DNA of 53,719 nucleotides from Sphingobacterium sp. Its GTDB lineage: Bacteria; Bacteroidota; Bacteroidia; Sphingobacteriales; Sphingobacteriaceae. Position numbers and translations under genes: made by a program. Below are positions 43,815 through 52,074 of this stretch, one piece after another. Below the pieces are notes generated by a model. It had not been told where the DNA came from, made no database searches, and worked only from the letters and a program-made list of their open reading frames with translations. The stretch is taken from contig JAQZAZ010000020.1 of the NCBI GenBank assembly GCA_029239355.1, positions 1 to 53,719 on the forward strand, written 5' to 3'. Numbering within the stretch: position 1 is the first letter of the stretch; each line of letters opens with the position of its first letter.

Positions 43815-46217
43815 ATGGAACAGGGGAACAAACAAATTATAGAGGATCAAGAGAATAAGATAAATTTTCGTCAACTTTTCGAACAATATATTTTTTATTG
43901 GAAGTGGTTTGTATTATCGGTAGTACTTATTTTGGGGATTGCAGTTGTATATCTACGTTATGCTCAAAAAACTTATAATACGACTGCAAAAATACTACTA
44001 AAAGACGAACGTAGTGCTTCTGCTGGAGAGCTTGCTGGTATCTCAGAGTTGGCAGGTGGTATGGGCTTCGGTGGTAATAGGATGTCATTTGTTACAGATC
44101 AAATAGAGGTTCTTGCATCTCGTCGTTTAATGAGAAAGGTTGTCGAGAAGCATCATTTAAATGTTACTTATTTAGTAAACGGTAAGATTCGTTCTACAGA
44201 AATGTTGGAATCAGATATGCCTTTTTTTATCCAACCATATGGCGACCAGGATACAACAAATATTCAGATAAAAGTAAAGTTTCTTGATAATAAAAGGCTG
44301 CAAATAATAAATTTAGTAACAAATGAAAAAGTGATTGGTGGTTTTGAGAAAAGCATTAAGATCGGAAAAAATTTAGTTGCTTTTAAACGGAATAGTACCA
44401 ATAAAATTGATTTGGATGCTATTTATGAGATTTCGGTGATACCCAAGAACTGGGCAATAGATAATATACTTTCTTCAATTTCTATTACACCGGGAAAAGA
44501 GATGCAGTCATATATTGTTAATTTTGCAATAGTTTCGACTTTGGGTAAAAAGGCAGAATTGGTCTTGAACACGTTGGTGGATATTTATAATACAGATTTA
44601 ACGAGCGATAAGTTACGAACTACTCGTACCACTTCAGATTTTATTAATAAACGTTTGATGCTTATTTCTCAAGATCTTTCAGGTGCAGACCAAGATGCTG
44701 CTGAATTTAAATCGGCTAATTCTATGGTAGATATGGCAACTGAGGCAGGTGTTTTTTTAAATAATGCGTCTGACAATGATAAAAAGGTCTTGGAATATCG
44801 AACTCAATTGGCATTGATAGATCATATGAATGATTATCTTAAAAACCAAGAGGTTGGTAAGTTGTTGCCGTCTAATATTGGTCTTCAAGATATTTCGATA
44901 ACTTCATCTATTGAGGCATATAATAAGTTGATTTTGGAGAGAGACGATTTATTAAAGTCTGCTTCGGATCAAAATCCTGCCGTGATGGCTCTTAACGAGA
45001 ATATTGCTGAAAGCTCTGGGAATATTCGTCAATCGTTGGCAAATTATCAAAAGGTGACTCAACTAGCTTTAAATAGTATACAACAAAAATCTAATGAGAT
45101 TAAAGCTCGCATAAATTCTATTCCTAATCAAGAGCAAGGGTTTAAAAAGATATCACGACAACAGCAAATTGTAGAATCATTGTATCTCTTGCTTTTGCAA
45201 AAACGGGAAGAAAGTGAAGTCAAAGCGGCAGCAACACCTGATAATTTAAAAATCATTGATGCAGCTTATGGGAATGGTGTTCCCGTTTCTCCTCGTAAAG
45301 CAATAGTTTTAGTTCTTGCGCTAGTTATGGGCTTTGTTATACCTTTTGCGATTCTATATTTGAAATTTCTTTTGGATAACAAAATGCATTCGCGGAAAGA
45401 TATTGAAGATATTGTTAAGGCGCCGGTTGTGGGGGAAATTCCAACTGCAGAAGACACAATCGTTCACTTAAACGATCGTTCATCCTTAGCAGAAGCGTTT
45501 CGGATATTAAGGACGAATATGAACTTTATGTTTGGAGCAGATCAAAAAGATACATCGAAAGTTGTGTTTGTTACTTCAACAATTTCTGGAGAAGGGAAAT
45601 CCTTTGTGACAACAAATTTGGCACAGATTTTATCAATGTCAGGTAGGAAGGTACTGCTGATTGGCGCAGATATTCGTAGTCCTAAGGTTTTGGATTACCT
45701 TGGGCTTTCACATTTGCAGCATACTAATGTAGGGATTACACAATTTTTGATTAATCCCGATATGAATGTGGATAATATTATTATTAAGAAGCCAGGTAAC
45801 TACGATTTTGATGTAATCTATTCTGGATATATTGCACCAAATCCTGCTGAATTGTTAATGAACGGTCACTTTGATGATGTTATTAAGTATACAAGAAATC
45901 ATTACGACTATATTTTAGTAGATACAGCTCCAGTGAGCTTAGTGACTGATACTTTATTAATTGCTCATAATGCAGACTTAACTTTATATGTTTCTCGTGC
46001 GAATTATTTAGACAAGCGTCTACTCCAAGTACCGCGTGAGCTGTATGTCGATGGGAAGTTGAAAAATCTTGCTGTTGTAGTTAACGATGTGGATTTTGCC
46101 CGTGGTTATGGTTATGGTTATGGTTATGGCTATGGTTATGGAGATGGAGGTAAGAAAAAGAAAATGAATTTTGAAAAAGTATGGCAAGACTTAAGAAACC
46201 GTCTGAATATAAAATAA
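43815..46217 (+). CDS. Wzc-type co-polymerase and tyrosine autokinase
   Basis: The 800-residue protein has an N-terminal Wzz domain with a membrane helix near residues 35-55 and a second near 495-520. A coiled periplasmic region and a GNVR-like segment lie between them. The C-terminal BY-kinase has Walker A (STISGEGKSFVTTNLA, about residue 587), Walker A' (LLIGADIRSP) and Walker B (YILVDTAPVS). It ends with a Tyr-Gly repeat tail, the autophosphorylated tyrosine cluster. It controls export and chain length. It is the only kinase co-polymerase in the window. I see no dedicated phosphatase gene nearby. Confidence 0.92.
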   Translation: MEQGNKQIIEDQENKINFRQLFEQYIFYWKWFVLSVVLILGIAVVYLRYAQKTYNTTAKILLKDERSASAGELAGISELAGGMGFGGNRMSFVTDQIEVLASRRLMRKVVEKHHLNVTYLVNGKIRSTEMLESDMPFFIQPYGDQDTTNIQIKVKFLDNKRLQIINLVTNEKVIGGFEKSIKIGKNLVAFKRNSTNKIDLDAIYEISVIPKNWAIDNILSSISITPGKEMQSYIVNFAIVSTLGKKAELVLNTLVDIYNTDLTSDKLRTTRTTSDFINKRLMLISQDLSGADQDAAEFKSANSMVDMATEAGVFLNNASDNDKKVLEYRTQLALIDHMNDYLKNQEVGKLLPSNIGLQDISITSSIEAYNKLILERDDLLKSASDQNPAVMALNENIAESSGNIRQSLANYQKVTQLALNSIQQKSNEIKARINSIPNQEQGFKKISRQQQIVESLYLLLLQKREESEVKAAATPDNLKIIDAAYGNGVPVSPRKAIVLVLALVMGFVIPFAILYLKFLLDNKMHSRKDIEDIVKAPVVGEIPTAEDTIVHLNDRSSLAEAFRILRTNMNFMFGADQKDTSKVVFVTSTISGEGKSFVTTNLAQILSMSGRKVLLIGADIRSPKVLDYLGLSHLQHTNVGITQFLINPDMNVDNIIIKKPGNYDFDVIYSGYIAPNPAELLMNGHFDDVIKYTRNHYDYILVDTAPVSLVTDTLLIAHNADLTLYVSRANYLDKRLLQVPRELYVDGKLKNLAVVVNDVDFARGYGYGYGYGYGYGDGGKKKKMNFEKVWQDLRNRLNIK
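46098..46146 (+). repeat. GGTTAT hexamer repeat coding the Tyr-Gly tail
   Basis: Six or so nearly identical GGTTAT units in a row encode alternating Gly and Tyr. Slippage could change the number of tyrosines available for phosphorylation, in frame. Confidence 0.7.
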
Positions 46218-46233
46218 TTCATTGAGAATCTAT

Positions 46234-46263
46234 ACCCAAATCGTACTTCGGTTTGGGTTTTTT
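46234..46263 (+). terminator. Terminator after wzc
   Basis: A 10-bp stem (ACCCAAATCG with CGGTTTGGGT, one T-G pair) around a 5-base loop is followed by six T residues. Confidence 0.82.
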
Positions 46264-46394
46264 AATTCTCTACTATTAGATATTTTAGTTTTTTTGGGGA
46301 GGTCACTTTTATCTAACTGGGGTATACTTGTCAAGAAAGTCATTGACGGATAATTACTTTTTAAAGATATGCTAATTTTTAGCGTCATTAAAAT

Positions 46395-47495
46395 TTAGTC
46401 GGAATCTTTTCCCAAAAATTTGGAATAGGCTTGAATGATAGGAAAAGCAATTGCTTCTTCTGGAGCGTATCGAACATAACGTTTAAAATTGAGCCACAGC
46501 CTTTTAGCGGAGTCTGGGCGATGGAAAAACTTAGAATGCTGACCGTTTTTAAATCGCTCATCCTCATAGCCGAAATTGCCAGAATACCAAACTTCATCTA
46601 TCATCCAATCTACATTGGTCGTTTCTGGATATGGGAATGGGAGAATATTATCAGGAAGACCTAAATATTCTACAAGTACCTTGTGTAATAAATTTGTCCA
46701 TTTGAATATTCCCGTCTTTTTATAAATTTGAGCCAGAGCTTTTGAGTCTGTTCTAGAATGTAGACTATGGTACATACGTGCGGAATCACAAAATTGACGA
46801 AGCCCGATCCCATAGGTGATTAAATGTTTCAAGATGTGTATATTGACTTGAAGGAGCTGCAGCTCAGGTGCTATTAATTGGACAGGGACACCGTTAATTA
46901 TCACTTTTTCTTTCTGGCTCGCATATTCTGATAAGAGCTTACGTAGATATCTCACCCTTAACGGACTTCGAAAGTCAAATATTTTCTTATGATGCTCAAC
47001 ATGAATCCCTTTCCAGTAATAATGTAGACTGAAACCGGCAGTGTCTTCAAAGCTTGGGTGTTTAGCCTTTAAAAAATTACGCGCTTGCTTATAGCCATCA
47101 GCTTCAAAACACCAATCGATATCGCCACTTATTCGATGGTTTGGATTACGGTAATAGGAAGCTACTCCCTGTCCCTTTTGTAATATTGGACTCATACCCA
47201 TCCCACTAAAAAGATTAAATTGCTCAGCAATTACTTGATTCATCTTTTCATTATGCCTCTCGATTTGGTCCATCCGTACGGCCCATTTAAATCGGAGCAC
47301 CTGCGGTGGAAGCTGTTGTTCTTCTAAAAAAAGAAAACTATCATAAATAATCCCCTCAACTGTTTGGTTAATTGCATATTGTCGTATTATAGTCCAATCG
47401 TTCAATGTGAGAGATCGTTCCAAAATGAGTTTACCCTCCCCCCAGAGTCCAATACGTAACAATTGAAAAAATATATTCTTTAGTTGATCGTTCAT
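46395..47495 (-). CDS. NTP_transf_5-family nucleotidyltransferase
   Basis: The 366-residue minus-strand protein has ILQKGQGVASYYRNPNHRIS followed by GDIDWCF, the GxxxxxxYxxPxxRxxxDxD pattern of PF14907. Conserved HLITYGIGLRQFCDSARMY lies in the middle. Members are found next to PqqD-like proteins and in some RiPP clusters, but their reaction is mostly unproven. Here it is alone on its strand, 43 kb from the PqqD/peptidase/exporter genes that have the same orientation. A decayed homologue lies at 51.5-52.0 kb. Confidence 0.78.
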   Translation of the reverse strand: MNDQLKNIFFQLLRIGLWGEGKLILERSLTLNDWTIIRQYAINQTVEGIIYDSFLFLEEQQLPPQVLRFKWAVRMDQIERHNEKMNQVIAEQFNLFSGMGMSPILQKGQGVASYYRNPNHRISGDIDWCFEADGYKQARNFLKAKHPSFEDTAGFSLHYYWKGIHVEHHKKIFDFRSPLRVRYLRKLLSEYASQKEKVIINGVPVQLIAPELQLLQVNIHILKHLITYGIGLRQFCDSARMYHSLHSRTDSKALAQIYKKTGIFKWTNLLHKVLVEYLGLPDNILPFPYPETTNVDWMIDEVWYSGNFGYEDERFKNGQHSKFFHRPDSAKRLWLNFKRYVRYAPEEAIAFPIIQAYSKFLGKDSD

Positions 47496-47954
47496 TAAGA
47501 TTTCTAATCTATAAAATGTTTTTTACTAAGATAAGGAATTATGAGATAGTGTTTTCTTTTTTTTGCCAATTACGATCCATTAATTGTTTATTGTAGTGGT
47601 GATATTACAAGATGATAAAAAATATTATTGAGGAAATACGTTGTTAAGTGATCGATATTAAAAAATGTTCAGCAAATCTTATTCCTCACTTTTGCACGTT
47701 CAAAATTGCTTTTAAATGGTGCTAGTTTTAAATTGTTGATATTTCTTAGAGATATATTTTTGTCAATACCCTAGTCTTGAAACTTTGGCATAATTACCTC
47801 AATGAACAGATTGCATATTTGAGAAAACAATGTCCCAATTTGTTTTTTTTGAATTGAGAATTATGTTCCTTTTCGGTGTACCTAGCCTGATATCGCACTC
47901 ATCAAAAAGCAGCTTTAATGCTCATTTTTATTGCTTTACATTTTAGTGAGGGAG
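47496..47954. other. Gene-free stretch, no recognisable content
   Basis: About 460 bp of AT-rich DNA without a plausible gene on either strand. It leads into the wzc remnant and may be further decayed coding DNA, but I could not match it to anything. Confidence 0.5.
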
Positions 47955-48171
47955 ATATATTTTATGACTAATGTCGTTTAGATCTATGTGGAGCAAAAAG
48001 GTTTTTCGTATTTTAACTATCTGTACAAATGTTACTCCAATTCTGAGATCTCTATGTTGAAGTGAAAATTGACAAAATCGTTGCGGTAACGAATGATGTG
48101 GATTTGCTTGACATTATGGTTATAGTTATATGGCAATGTAACACGTTAAAAACCGTTTAAATATTAAATAG
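47955..48171 (+). pseudogene. Decayed copy of the wzc 3' end
   Basis: The segment aligns with the last ~200 bp of wzc. Clear blocks are TACTCCAA, the stretch matching the codons for VVVNDVDF, a shrunken TATGGTTATAGTTATATGG in place of the Tyr-Gly repeat, and the final codons for NRLNIK followed by TAG at 48169-48171. Small gaps break the frame. The part before about 48030 is aligned with less certainty. It is the end of a lost wzc paralogue and is followed by its own terminator. Confidence 0.8.
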
Positions 48172-48208
48172 ATCTATGATATAGTGGATTTTGGCCTTAT
48201 TGTTGTTT

Positions 48209-48246
48209 AACCCCAAGTCGAATGCTCGATTTGGGGTTTTATTTTT
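48209..48246 (+). terminator. Terminator after the wzc remnant
   Basis: AACCCCAA with TTGGGGTT, extended inwards by five more pairs, gives a 13-bp stem with a 4-base loop and a T run. It resembles the terminator after the intact wzc, so it is probably the relic gene's own terminator. Confidence 0.82.
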
Positions 48247-48306
48247 ATAATAAATTTTATTACGATTCGTTATGATTGTAATATTTTTAATACTAATCAA
48301 CGTACT

Positions 48307-48999
48307 ATGACAAAAAAAATATTTTGCTCTTTTTTCGTGCTTGTTTGCCTGGGAATAGGAACTGTTTCAGCACAATTTTCGAAGCCTGTTAGTTTGGGTG
48401 CGGGTGCTGGTGTAGCTTATAATTTAACAGATTTGGCGAATGTAGAAGCTAAATTTGCGTTTTATGGTGAAGCAGATTACCTGATCAATCCCTTTATATC
48501 AATTGGTTTACGTGGGGAAAAAGGTACGTTGAGTGGCAATGGGTACAATAGCGATTTTGAAAATCGATATTTTGCTGGAAACTTAAATGGTAAAGTCCGT
48601 CTAGGCCAGTTTATGGGACATGCAGACAATTACAGTTATTATACGCTTCAAAGCAACACATTCTCACGTATACTCTCCAATGTTTATGTTGGTGCAGGGG
48701 CTGGGCTAGTAAAAAATCGTATAAAACGAAATATTGATCCAATGTATGCTGATGGAATTATTAATCAAGGTGGAGAATTTTCTGAAGATTTAGGTGAAAT
48801 TCATTTTGTGGTTCCTCTAAATGTTGGGGTAGACATTCCCTTTGGTCGAACCTTATATGGCCCGCAATGGGCTATCAATGTCAATTATCAGCATACTTTG
48901 ACAACCAACGATAATCTCGACGGTATCAAGAACAAAAATAACGATCAATATGGTTTCGTGTCTTTGGGCGTAAAATATGCACTTTTCAATCGGAAATAA
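48307..48999 (+). CDS. Outer-membrane beta-barrel protein
   Basis: The 230-residue protein has a signal peptide ending VSA-Q. Alternating hydrophobic strands with Gly/aromatic edges follow (SLGAGAGVAYNL, NPFISIGLRGEKG, NVYVGAGAGLV) and the last strand ends in VSLGVKYALF. It has no lipobox and no PorP/SprF motif that I recognise. It is 33 bp upstream of gldK on the same strand and may be co-transcribed with it. Confidence 0.75.
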   Translation: MTKKIFCSFFVLVCLGIGTVSAQFSKPVSLGAGAGVAYNLTDLANVEAKFAFYGEADYLINPFISIGLRGEKGTLSGNGYNSDFENRYFAGNLNGKVRLGQFMGHADNYSYYTLQSNTFSRILSNVYVGAGAGLVKNRIKRNIDPMYADGIINQGGEFSEDLGEIHFVVPLNVGVDIPFGRTLYGPQWAINVNYQHTLTTNDNLDGIKNKNNDQYGFVSLGVKYALFNRK

Positions 49000-49032
49000 G
49001 CGAATCGCACAACCTAATTTAATTAACGAATA

Positions 49033-50331
49033 ATGATAAATTTAATAAAACAGGTCTATAGAAATCGTATGCTGGCTTTCGGTGCACTCACACTCTTGAT
49101 TGGTTTCTCAGCATGTAAATCTAACTCAGCAATCTATAAAGCGCCTAAAGTAAACGCTTTCCGCGGTGGTAAGTTGCCCGCGCCTCCTGGAATGGTCTAT
49201 ATCCCCTCTGGAACAATCCTTTTTAAAGGATCCTTGGATAGTGGTAACGTGGGGAAAAATGTGAGTGTAAGTGCTTTTTTTATTGATGAGGCTGAAGTAA
49301 CTAATAAACAGTACCGCGAATTTGTCAATTGGGTAGCTGACTCGGTTGCAGTGACAGATTATCTACAGGATGATCAATACTTTTTAGAGATAGCCGGCGA
49401 ACAGGTGGGACAGCGAAGAATCAACTGGGCGAAAGTCAAAAAGGTATCGCCATTATGGAAGAGCAATGATCCAAGTATCCAAGAACGCCTTGCGCCAATG
49501 TTGGAAATGCGGGGCAATAGACGCGCGCTCAATCCAGAAGTAATTAAGTATCGCTTCTCTTATTTACAGTCAAAGGGTAATATAAAAAAGGGCTATGTGA
49601 CGGACTCCGTTGCGGTAATGCCTGTAGAAGATATCTGGACAAAAGATTTTCCGAACGCACAGCTAGCTTCTTTGGATGCGAATTATTTTACACATCCATC
49701 TTTTGATTACTATCCTGTTGTAGGTGTAACATGGAGACAAGCCCGTGCCTTCACGGATTGGCGTGCAAGCGAAATGGCTGCTACAGTGTTGAAAAACTCT
49801 TACCTTAATGGTTATCAATTAAGCTTGAGCTTGCCTACTGAAGCACAATGGCAATATGCAGCTTCGGGAAAATTAGATCCGCAGGATACGATAGCGGGTT
49901 CCCGTATGACCATAGATGGTACGGAAGGTAAAAAGAAACTAGCGGTCAATTTCAAACAGGGCGAAGGTACATATTCAAGGGATGGTGCAACATTCACGTT
50001 GCCTGTTAAATCTTATATGCCGAATGCTTTTGGCGTGTACAATATGGCTGGAAATGTTTCTGAATGGACATTGGATGCTTATAGCCCATCTGCGGTTGTA
50101 TTTGTCAATGACCTTAATCCTGCGTTATTGTATGATGCTGACGCGAAGGATGGTGACGCGCTTAAACGAAAAGTCGTGCGTGGTGGTTCATGGAAAGACA
50201 ATGGAGAGCAGCTGAATAGTGAGACCCGTAATTATTCGGTAGATTACGAACCGCATTCTTATATCGGGTTTCGTTGTGTAATGTCTGCATTCGAAATGCC
50301 GACCGTGCAAAGTAAAACACGTAAATATTAA
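49033..50331 (+). CDS. gldK: GldK-like SUMF1-domain lipoprotein
   Basis: The 432-residue protein has a lipoprotein signal ending GFSAC. It has a formylglycine-generating-enzyme-like (SUMF1) fold: GMVYIPSGTILF, FFIDEAEVTNKQYREFVNWV, YYPVVGVTWRQARAFTDW, LPTEAQWQYAASG, NAFGVYNMAGNVSEW and VVRGGSWKD. This is the GldK/GldJ group; next to gldN it is best called GldK, a ring component of the type IX secretion/gliding motor. In known loci gldL and gldM stand between gldK and gldN. Here the next gene is gldN, 30 bp downstream. Confidence 0.82.
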   Translation: MINLIKQVYRNRMLAFGALTLLIGFSACKSNSAIYKAPKVNAFRGGKLPAPPGMVYIPSGTILFKGSLDSGNVGKNVSVSAFFIDEAEVTNKQYREFVNWVADSVAVTDYLQDDQYFLEIAGEQVGQRRINWAKVKKVSPLWKSNDPSIQERLAPMLEMRGNRRALNPEVIKYRFSYLQSKGNIKKGYVTDSVAVMPVEDIWTKDFPNAQLASLDANYFTHPSFDYYPVVGVTWRQARAFTDWRASEMAATVLKNSYLNGYQLSLSLPTEAQWQYAASGKLDPQDTIAGSRMTIDGTEGKKKLAVNFKQGEGTYSRDGATFTLPVKSYMPNAFGVYNMAGNVSEWTLDAYSPSAVVFVNDLNPALLYDADAKDGDALKRKVVRGGSWKDNGEQLNSETRNYSVDYEPHSYIGFRCVMSAFEMPTVQSKTRKY

Positions 50332-50361
50332 TCTTGGCTGTAAAATATAAACACGATTACG

Positions 50362-51429
50362 ATGAAAATGAAAACAGTAATGACAGCTTCCATGACTTTG
50401 GTCGTTGGGTTGTTGTTCGCTCAGCAAGAGACGACAATAGATACAGTTCCTAGAAATCAGGATACCTTAAATAATGTGATTTCGGCCATGCCGATTGAAT
50501 CAGGAGAAATTAATCCTGATACGATTCCAACGACGGATGGATTTTATCAGGCCAATAACATGGAAGACGCAGTACCTTTCGCTTATCCTGAGGTGAACAA
50601 GAAAAATATCCGCTTCTATAAGCGCGTATGGCGTGATATCGATCTAAAGGATGAAAAGAATAGTATATTAGCTATCCCAGGCAATTCCCTAATAGAAGTT
50701 GTGATGAAAGCGATTGAAAAAGGGAAACTTTCATTATACAGCCCTGACGATGACTCCTTTAAAGGACGGTTAAGTGCGCAAGAGGGTATGGCTCGTTTTG
50801 CGGATAGTGTGTTGGTTCCTATCTTTGATGATGAGGGGAATCAGATTGACTCCAAAATGGCGCTCAATGAATTTGACCCTGCCCGTGTAACCAAATTTCG
50901 TGTGAAAGAGGATATCTTTTTTGACAAACAGCGCAGTAGATTGGAGACTCGTATTATCGGTGTTGCTCCCTTAATGAATATCACCACATCCGCGGAATTG
51001 GCGGAATCGGTAGGATCTACGCCCGCCTTTTGGCTGTATTTTCCACAGTTGCGCTATAGTCTGGTTCAAGTCGATATTTCTGATCCGGATAAAGGGCTTT
51101 ATGATATGACGATGGATGACTTTTTTGTGCAGAATAAATTTGCAAGTACAATTGTTCGTGAATCATCGCCGGGAATGTTACAAAATGTAAAGGAAGGTGA
51201 AAATGGCGCACAACAATTGGATGGTAAGAAAGTAGAGGAAAAACTGGATGCCTACAAGAAAAAACTGTGGAGCAATCCAAAAGGAGTGAAAGCGGAAGAA
51301 TTGGAGGGTAACCAATCGAAAACGCAGCAGCAAAATCAGTCCCAAATGGAAGAACAGCAAAACCAATCCAAGACGGAAGAAGTAAAAGAAGAGAAGGTCG
51401 AAGAAGAAACAAATTCCGAAAAATTATAA
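50362..51429 (+). CDS. gldN: GldN-like gliding/type IX secretion protein
   Basis: The 355-residue protein has a signal peptide ending LLFA-Q. It has the GldN core: IRFYKRVWRDIDLKDEKNS, SLIEVVMKAIEKGKLSLYSP, ITKFRV-like VTKFRVKEDIFFDKQRSRLE, and RIIGVAPL. Its C terminus carries a low-complexity Gln/Glu/Lys tail with QNQSKTEE-like repeats. GldN normally forms a periplasmic ring with GldK. The last ~70 codons and the terminator are duplicated at 53.1-53.4 kb. Confidence 0.85.
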   Translation: MKMKTVMTASMTLVVGLLFAQQETTIDTVPRNQDTLNNVISAMPIESGEINPDTIPTTDGFYQANNMEDAVPFAYPEVNKKNIRFYKRVWRDIDLKDEKNSILAIPGNSLIEVVMKAIEKGKLSLYSPDDDSFKGRLSAQEGMARFADSVLVPIFDDEGNQIDSKMALNEFDPARVTKFRVKEDIFFDKQRSRLETRIIGVAPLMNITTSAELAESVGSTPAFWLYFPQLRYSLVQVDISDPDKGLYDMTMDDFFVQNKFASTIVRESSPGMLQNVKEGENGAQQLDGKKVEEKLDAYKKKLWSNPKGVKAEELEGNQSKTQQQNQSQMEEQQNQSKTEEVKEEKVEEETNSEKL

Positions 51430-51483
51430 AAGAATTTAAGTAAGCAAAGACCTTTTCTGCTCCGCAGAAAAGGTCTTTGCTTT
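51226..51483 (+). repeat. Direct repeat, copy 1 (gldN 3' end plus terminator)
   Basis: This segment is nearly identical to 53117-53381, with differences concentrated in the Gln-rich repeat tract. The two copies flank the remnant nucleotidyltransferase and the acyltransferase. Confidence 0.88.
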
Positions 51484-51486
51484 TTA
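51442..51486 (+). terminator. Terminator after gldN
   Basis: A perfect 19-bp stem (51442-51460 with 51464-51482) around a TCC loop runs into a short T stretch. The stem contains AAGACCTTTTCTGC. Confidence 0.9.
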
Positions 51487-51489
51487 TGT

Positions 51490-52015
51490 TTATCGCTTCC
51501 TACCCCCTAAACACTTAAAAAATGTGTCGATTATAGGTAAATCTATGGCTTCATGAGGACCATGTCTAAAAGGCGTTAAAAATTCACATAGACGTTCGGA
51601 GAATTTGGCGGTACAAAAATTTTTGTTTTTCCATATGTATAGATGACTCATTATTTACCTTAAAATTTCTTGAATTTTAAATTTTGATAGTCTTTAGTTT
51701 AATTATTTCTCGGATAGAGAGGCATGTTTTCGACTCGGAATTTATGTCACAGATGTATTCATTTTAAAGATCGGTTCCGGTGGCTTGCTTTAAAGTCTGA
51801 GGACTATTAGGAACGAAACATTCTATTGGAGCCGAATCGAATCACAAAATTGCCAGAGTCTTATACTATAGGATATCAAGTGTTTTAAGGTATGTCAGTT
51901 GAATACTGTAATTATAAGGTAGCTTTCTTATATAATTCTTTTTCAATGAACTATAAGGATCAAGTACTCTTTCAAGATGTTCAATATTATATAAAATATC
52001 CAATGTTTTCATCAA
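51490..52015 (-). pseudogene. Decayed NTP_transf_5 nucleotidyltransferase gene
   Basis: Translated on the minus strand in shifting frames, this region aligns in order with the intact protein at 46.4 kb. IEHLERVLDPYSSLKKNYIR matches VEHHKKIFDFRSPLRVRYLR. LKHLISYSIRLWQFCDSIRL matches LKHLITYGIGLRQFCDSARM. GPHEAIDLPII near the end matches APEEAIAFPII. Stops, frame changes and at least one internal deletion separate these blocks, and the N-terminal third is missing. Divergence from the intact gene is large, so this is an old paralogue and not a recent copy. Confidence 0.85.
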
Positions 52016-52044
52016 GAGACAAGTTTTTTTACAGAAAAGATTAT

Positions 52045-52052
52045 TAGATTTG
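52045..52052 (+). promoter_or_regulatory. Candidate -7 promoter box for the acyltransferase
   Basis: TAGATTTG fits TAnnTTTG and lies 22 bp upstream of the ATG at 52075. No matching TTTG is seen at the usual upstream distance. Confidence 0.35.
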
Positions 52053-52074
52053 AAAGTTCACCAAACGATTGATA

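Noticed and set aside
46098..46146. Short tandem repeat considered as a CRISPR-like array
   Set aside because: Units are 6 bp, have no spacers, and encode the Tyr-Gly tail of wzc in frame.
46431..46664. 77-codon plus-strand frame
   Set aside because: It is antisense to the C-terminal part of the NTP_transf_5 gene, which has clear family motifs.
51017..51412. 131-codon minus-strand frame
   Set aside because: It is antisense to gldN and arises from the biased Lys/Glu/Gln codons of its tail.
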